Shown here: piece after piece, positions 61,761 to 64,000 of the stretch
Layout of the letters: each line of letters begins with the position of its first letter
Position numbering within the stretch: position 1 is the stretch's first letter
DNA from: Haliscomenobacter sp040401995
GTDB lineage: Bacteria; Bacteroidota; Bacteroidia; Chitinophagales; Saprospiraceae
Length of the DNA stretch: 64,000 nt
NCBI GenBank assembly: GCA_040401995.1
Contig: JBBANM010000026.1
Span: 1-64,000 of the forward strand
Direction of reading: 5' to 3'
Position numbers and translations under genes: made by a program
Notes under the pieces: generated by a model
The model's input: the letters and a program-made list of their open reading frames with translations, nothing else
Databases searched by the model: none
What the model was told of the DNA's origin: nothing

Positions 61761-63074
61761 ATGTCGCAAAACACCAAAACCAACTTCAACCTACCATTCA
61801 TTTTGGTAACCAGTCTGTTTTTCCTTTGGGGAATCGCCAACAGCCTAAATGGAACCTTGATCAAACATTTTCAAACTGCTCTTGACCTCAACCGCGCTCA
61901 GGCCGGTATTGTCGATTCGGCATTTTACATTGGGTATTTTGTCATGGGCATCCCAGCCGGGTTGGTGATGCGGCGATTTGGCTATAAAAATGGTATTCTC
62001 ATTGGTTTGATACTCTATATTTTGGGCGCAGTGCTCTTTTATCCTGCCGCAAATGCCCGTTCATACGGCTTTTTCTTGTTCAATTTGTTCACGATTGCCA
62101 GTGGTTTGGCATTTTTGGAAACAGCCGCCAACTTATACATGACGGTATTGGGAGATCCGGCTAAAGGCGCCAATCGTTTGAATTTTGCCCAGTCTTTCAA
62201 TGGGTTGAGCATCATTCTGGGACCCATCATCGGCGGGTTGTTCATTTTTTCTACTACCGAGTACACCCGTGATCAATTGGCGGCCATGCCTTTTAATCAA
62301 GCCGAAGCGATCCGCATCTCTGAAGCGCATTCGGTACAATTGCCTTATTTGGTCATTGCTGGTGTGGTATTGCTGGTAACGCTGCTTTTTGCCATTACCA
62401 AAATGCCGGAAGTGGGCGAAGACAATAGTAAAGGCGAAGCACCCAGTGCCGCTAGCTTTCTTAAGTTGCTGAAAATTCCCCGTTTGGCCTATGGTATTAT
62501 CGCCCAGTTTTTTTACGTGGGCGCACAAGCCAGCATTTGGGGCTATTTTGTAGATTTTAAACTCGAACTATCTCGCGACCACCACATCGGGTTGGTCAAT
62601 TCAATATACCAAGTTACAGCGGATATGTCGCCCACTCAGATTGCCAGTTTCCACGCTTCGGCGGCCTTTGTTTTGTTTATGATTGGGCGTTTCTTTGGTA
62701 CTTGGTTGATGAGCATCATCGCGCCAAAACGAGTGTTGGCAATTTTTTCCATCATTTCGATTTTCCTCATCATCGGCGTGATGACTACTGGCGGTTTGTT
62801 CGCCGTAGTTTGTCTGATGCTGACTTATTTCTTTATGTCGATCATGTTCCCAACCATTTTTGCCTTGGCAACACAAGGATTGGGCAATCGTGGAAAACTG
62901 GCTTCTTCTCTTGTCATTATGGCCATTGTGGGCGGTGCGGTACTGCCGCCACTTACGGGAGTACTGTTCAAATCAGGTGTAGCAGCAGCTTTGTTGATTC
63001 CATTGGTTAGCTTTGTGTACATTCTATTTTTTGCCGTACGCGGTAGCCGGATGACGGAAGAACCAGCGGTTTAA
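61761..63074 (+). CDS. fucP: FucP-like sugar:H+ symporter (MFS)
   Basis: A 437-residue major-facilitator protein with about 12 membrane segments. I choose the ATG at 61761 (MSQNTKTNFNLPFILVTSLF); a GTG at 61716 would add 15 residues. FFLWGIANSLNGTLIKHFQ matches the FucP family N-terminal segment, in which an acidic residue normally precedes the substrate site, and GYFVMGIPAGLVMRRFGYKNGI is the MFS loop 2-3 motif. Family members carry L-fucose, glucose or galactose with protons. The mutarotase and FAH-family genes immediately downstream favour a deoxysugar such as L-fucose or L-rhamnose. Confidence 0.85.
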   Translation: MSQNTKTNFNLPFILVTSLFFLWGIANSLNGTLIKHFQTALDLNRAQAGIVDSAFYIGYFVMGIPAGLVMRRFGYKNGILIGLILYILGAVLFYPAANARSYGFFLFNLFTIASGLAFLETAANLYMTVLGDPAKGANRLNFAQSFNGLSIILGPIIGGLFIFSTTEYTRDQLAAMPFNQAEAIRISEAHSVQLPYLVIAGVVLLVTLLFAITKMPEVGEDNSKGEAPSAASFLKLLKIPRLAYGIIAQFFYVGAQASIWGYFVDFKLELSRDHHIGLVNSIYQVTADMSPTQIASFHASAAFVLFMIGRFFGTWLMSIIAPKRVLAIFSIISIFLIIGVMTTGGLFAVVCLMLTYFFMSIMFPTIFALATQGLGNRGKLASSLVIMAIVGGAVLPPLTGVLFKSGVAAALLIPLVSFVYILFFAVRGSRMTEEPAV

Positions 63075-63083
63075 ATTTCGCCC

Positions 63084-63425
63084 ATGCAAAGACATTATTT
63101 AGCGCTCGATCTTAAAAACGATCCAGCATTGATCGCGGAGTACGAAGTGTATCATCAAAAAATATGGCCAGAAATCGAAGCCAGTATTCGCTCTGCGGGG
63201 ATTACCAATTTGGAAATTTACCGGGTGGAAAACCGCTTGTTTATGATTTTGGAAGCTAACGAGGATTTTTCGTTTGCCCAAAAAAGTGAAGCCGACGCTG
63301 CCAACCCCAAAGTGCAAGAATGGGAAGAACTGATGTGGCAGTACCAGCAAGCATTGCCAGGTTCTGCCCCCGGGGAGAAATGGCGGGTGATGACTAAAAT
63401 TTTTCAATTAGGAACGGGTGAATAA
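63084..63425 (+). CDS. L-rhamnose/L-fucose mutarotase family protein
   Basis: A 113-residue protein of the RhaM/DUF718 group. Family residues seen: RHYLALDLKNDPALIAEYE, then YHQKIWPEI with a conserved His and Trp-Pro, and SAGITNLEIYRVENRLFMI with the R-V-x-N-R-L-F pattern. Members interconvert sugar anomers before oxidation or isomerisation. It starts 9 bases after the transporter stop, so the two are co-transcribed. Rhamnose and fucose mutarotases cannot be told apart here. Confidence 0.85.
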   Translation: MQRHYLALDLKNDPALIAEYEVYHQKIWPEIEASIRSAGITNLEIYRVENRLFMILEANEDFSFAQKSEADAANPKVQEWEELMWQYQQALPGSAPGEKWRVMTKIFQLGTGE

Positions 63426-63593
63426 TAAGTGGTCGCTTTAGCCGCCGCTATTTTGCCGCCAATCAACTATCTTTTGAGGCGCAATGTGGGGCATTGTAAC
63501 GAAAAAGATAGGAAGAGTGGCGGTGAAAGAGCAAGGCAAAAGTGAGTACTTATTGTTTAACCGTTCCTGATAAACTCTCGAATAAGAAAAAGC

Positions 63594-64000
63594 ATGAAAC
63601 TGTTTCGTTTTGGGCCAATAGGTCAAGAAAAACCGGGTGTAATCATTGATGGAAAATCCTATGATGTTTCGGCATTTGGCGAAGATTTTGGAGAAACCTT
63701 TTTCGCTACCGATGGGATTAACCATTTGCAAAAATGGATCAGTCAGCAAGCCTCGCTGCCAGAAGTGGATCCAGGCGTACGCTTGGGCTCGCCGGTAATG
63801 CGGCCTTCCAAAATCGTTTGTATTGGACTGAACTACATTGATCACGCCACAGAAACTGGCGCTACTCCGCCTACCGAGCCAGTGGTGTTTTTAAAAGCTA
63901 CCACTTCACTTTGCGGCCCCAACGATGCGGTGATCATTCCCAAAAACTCAGTTAAAACCGATTGGGAGGTAGAGCTGGCCGTCGTCATCGGCACTCGTGC
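63594..64000 (+). CDS. FAH-family hydrolase, 5' part only (window edge)
   Basis: The first 135 codons of a gene cut by the window end. It starts MKLFRFGPIGQEKPGV and carries the family pattern RPSKIVCIGLNYIDHATETG followed by PVVFLKATTSL and DWEVELAVVIG, where the Glu residues bind Mg in fumarylacetoacetate-hydrolase enzymes. The nearest known roles are ureidoglycolate lyase and 2,4-diketo-3-deoxy-L-fuconate (or rhamnonate) hydrolase. The mutarotase and transporter just upstream favour the latter, in a non-phosphorylating deoxysugar pathway. No start of a further gene is visible. Confidence 0.85.
   Translation, partial: MKLFRFGPIGQEKPGVIIDGKSYDVSAFGEDFGETFFATDGINHLQKWISQQASLPEVDPGVRLGSPVMRPSKIVCIGLNYIDHATETGATPPTEPVVFLKATTSLCGPNDAVIIPKNSVKTDWEVELAVVIGTR

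Overview
The window comes from a Bacteroidota genome, most likely family Saprospiraceae (Haliscomenobacter/Saprospira-like; the genus is a guess). Reasons: secreted proteins with both types of type IX secretion C-terminal sorting domain (type A at 3524-7717; the 'gliding-motility' type B at 11273-14080 and 39947-46891), a SusC-like TonB receptor, DUF1501/DUF1553 Planctomycete-type cytochrome genes, an N-terminal domain resembling effector-associated domain 11, weak Shine-Dalgarno signals, and many small palindromic intergenic repeats.

The centre of interest is 21-32 kb: a complete diversity-generating retroelement (DGR). It has an HRDC-domain accessory gene (27957-28400), a reverse transcriptase with the DGR-type 'GNLTSQ' motif and a YMDD box (28378-29400), a non-coding template repeat TR (29860-29986), and three target genes (24517-25956, 26266-27687, 30224-31717). 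Each target encodes a signal peptide, a trypsin-like protease domain with an intact His/Asp/Ser triad, and an FGE-sulfatase/C-type-lectin-like domain whose last 41 residues are a variable repeat (VR). Hand alignment of TR with the three VRs gives 60 substitutions at template adenines and 2 at any other base. A fourth paralogue (23033-24439) has the same architecture but no VR. Two features near the VRs look mechanistic: a 71-bp hairpin about 50 bp after every VR stop codon, absent at TR and with paired compensatory changes between copies; and a stretch just 3' of TR that is the reverse complement of the stretch 3' of each VR. Left of the cluster, a divergent gene pair encodes a membrane protein with an EAD11-like cytoplasmic domain and a secreted protein, possible partners.

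Layout: 0.8-8.7 kb, lipoproteins (vanadium haloperoxidase/PAP2-like, MORN-repeat), a large DUF11 type-A T9SS protein and a hydrolase. 8.8-21 kb (minus strand): UbiB/ABC1 kinase, riboflavin synthase, a T9SS type-B FN3 protein, two small secreted proteins, then der-rfbC-rfbD and era. 21-32 kb: EAD pair, protease-lectin family and DGR. 32-39 kb: hypothetical gene, NadR-like kinase, DUF5009 acyltransferase, and a TPP riboswitch in front of a TonB receptor (probably thiamine uptake). 39.9-46.9 kb: a 2314-residue repeat adhesin. 46.9-54.8 kb: MarC, DUF1801, PNPOx-like protein, HtrA protease, an 'asparagine synthetase B'-named protein, a VWA-type membrane protein and an SH3 protein. 55.2-61.2 kb: a three-gene DUF1553/DUF1501/cytochrome operon. 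61.7-64 kb: the start of a deoxysugar (L-fucose or L-rhamnose) catabolic cluster, cut by the window edge.

Intergenic regions are full of short MITE-like elements with perfect or near-perfect terminal inverted repeats; at least six families are described. No tRNA, rRNA, CRISPR array or intact insertion sequence was recognised. All alignments and residue counts were done by eye.
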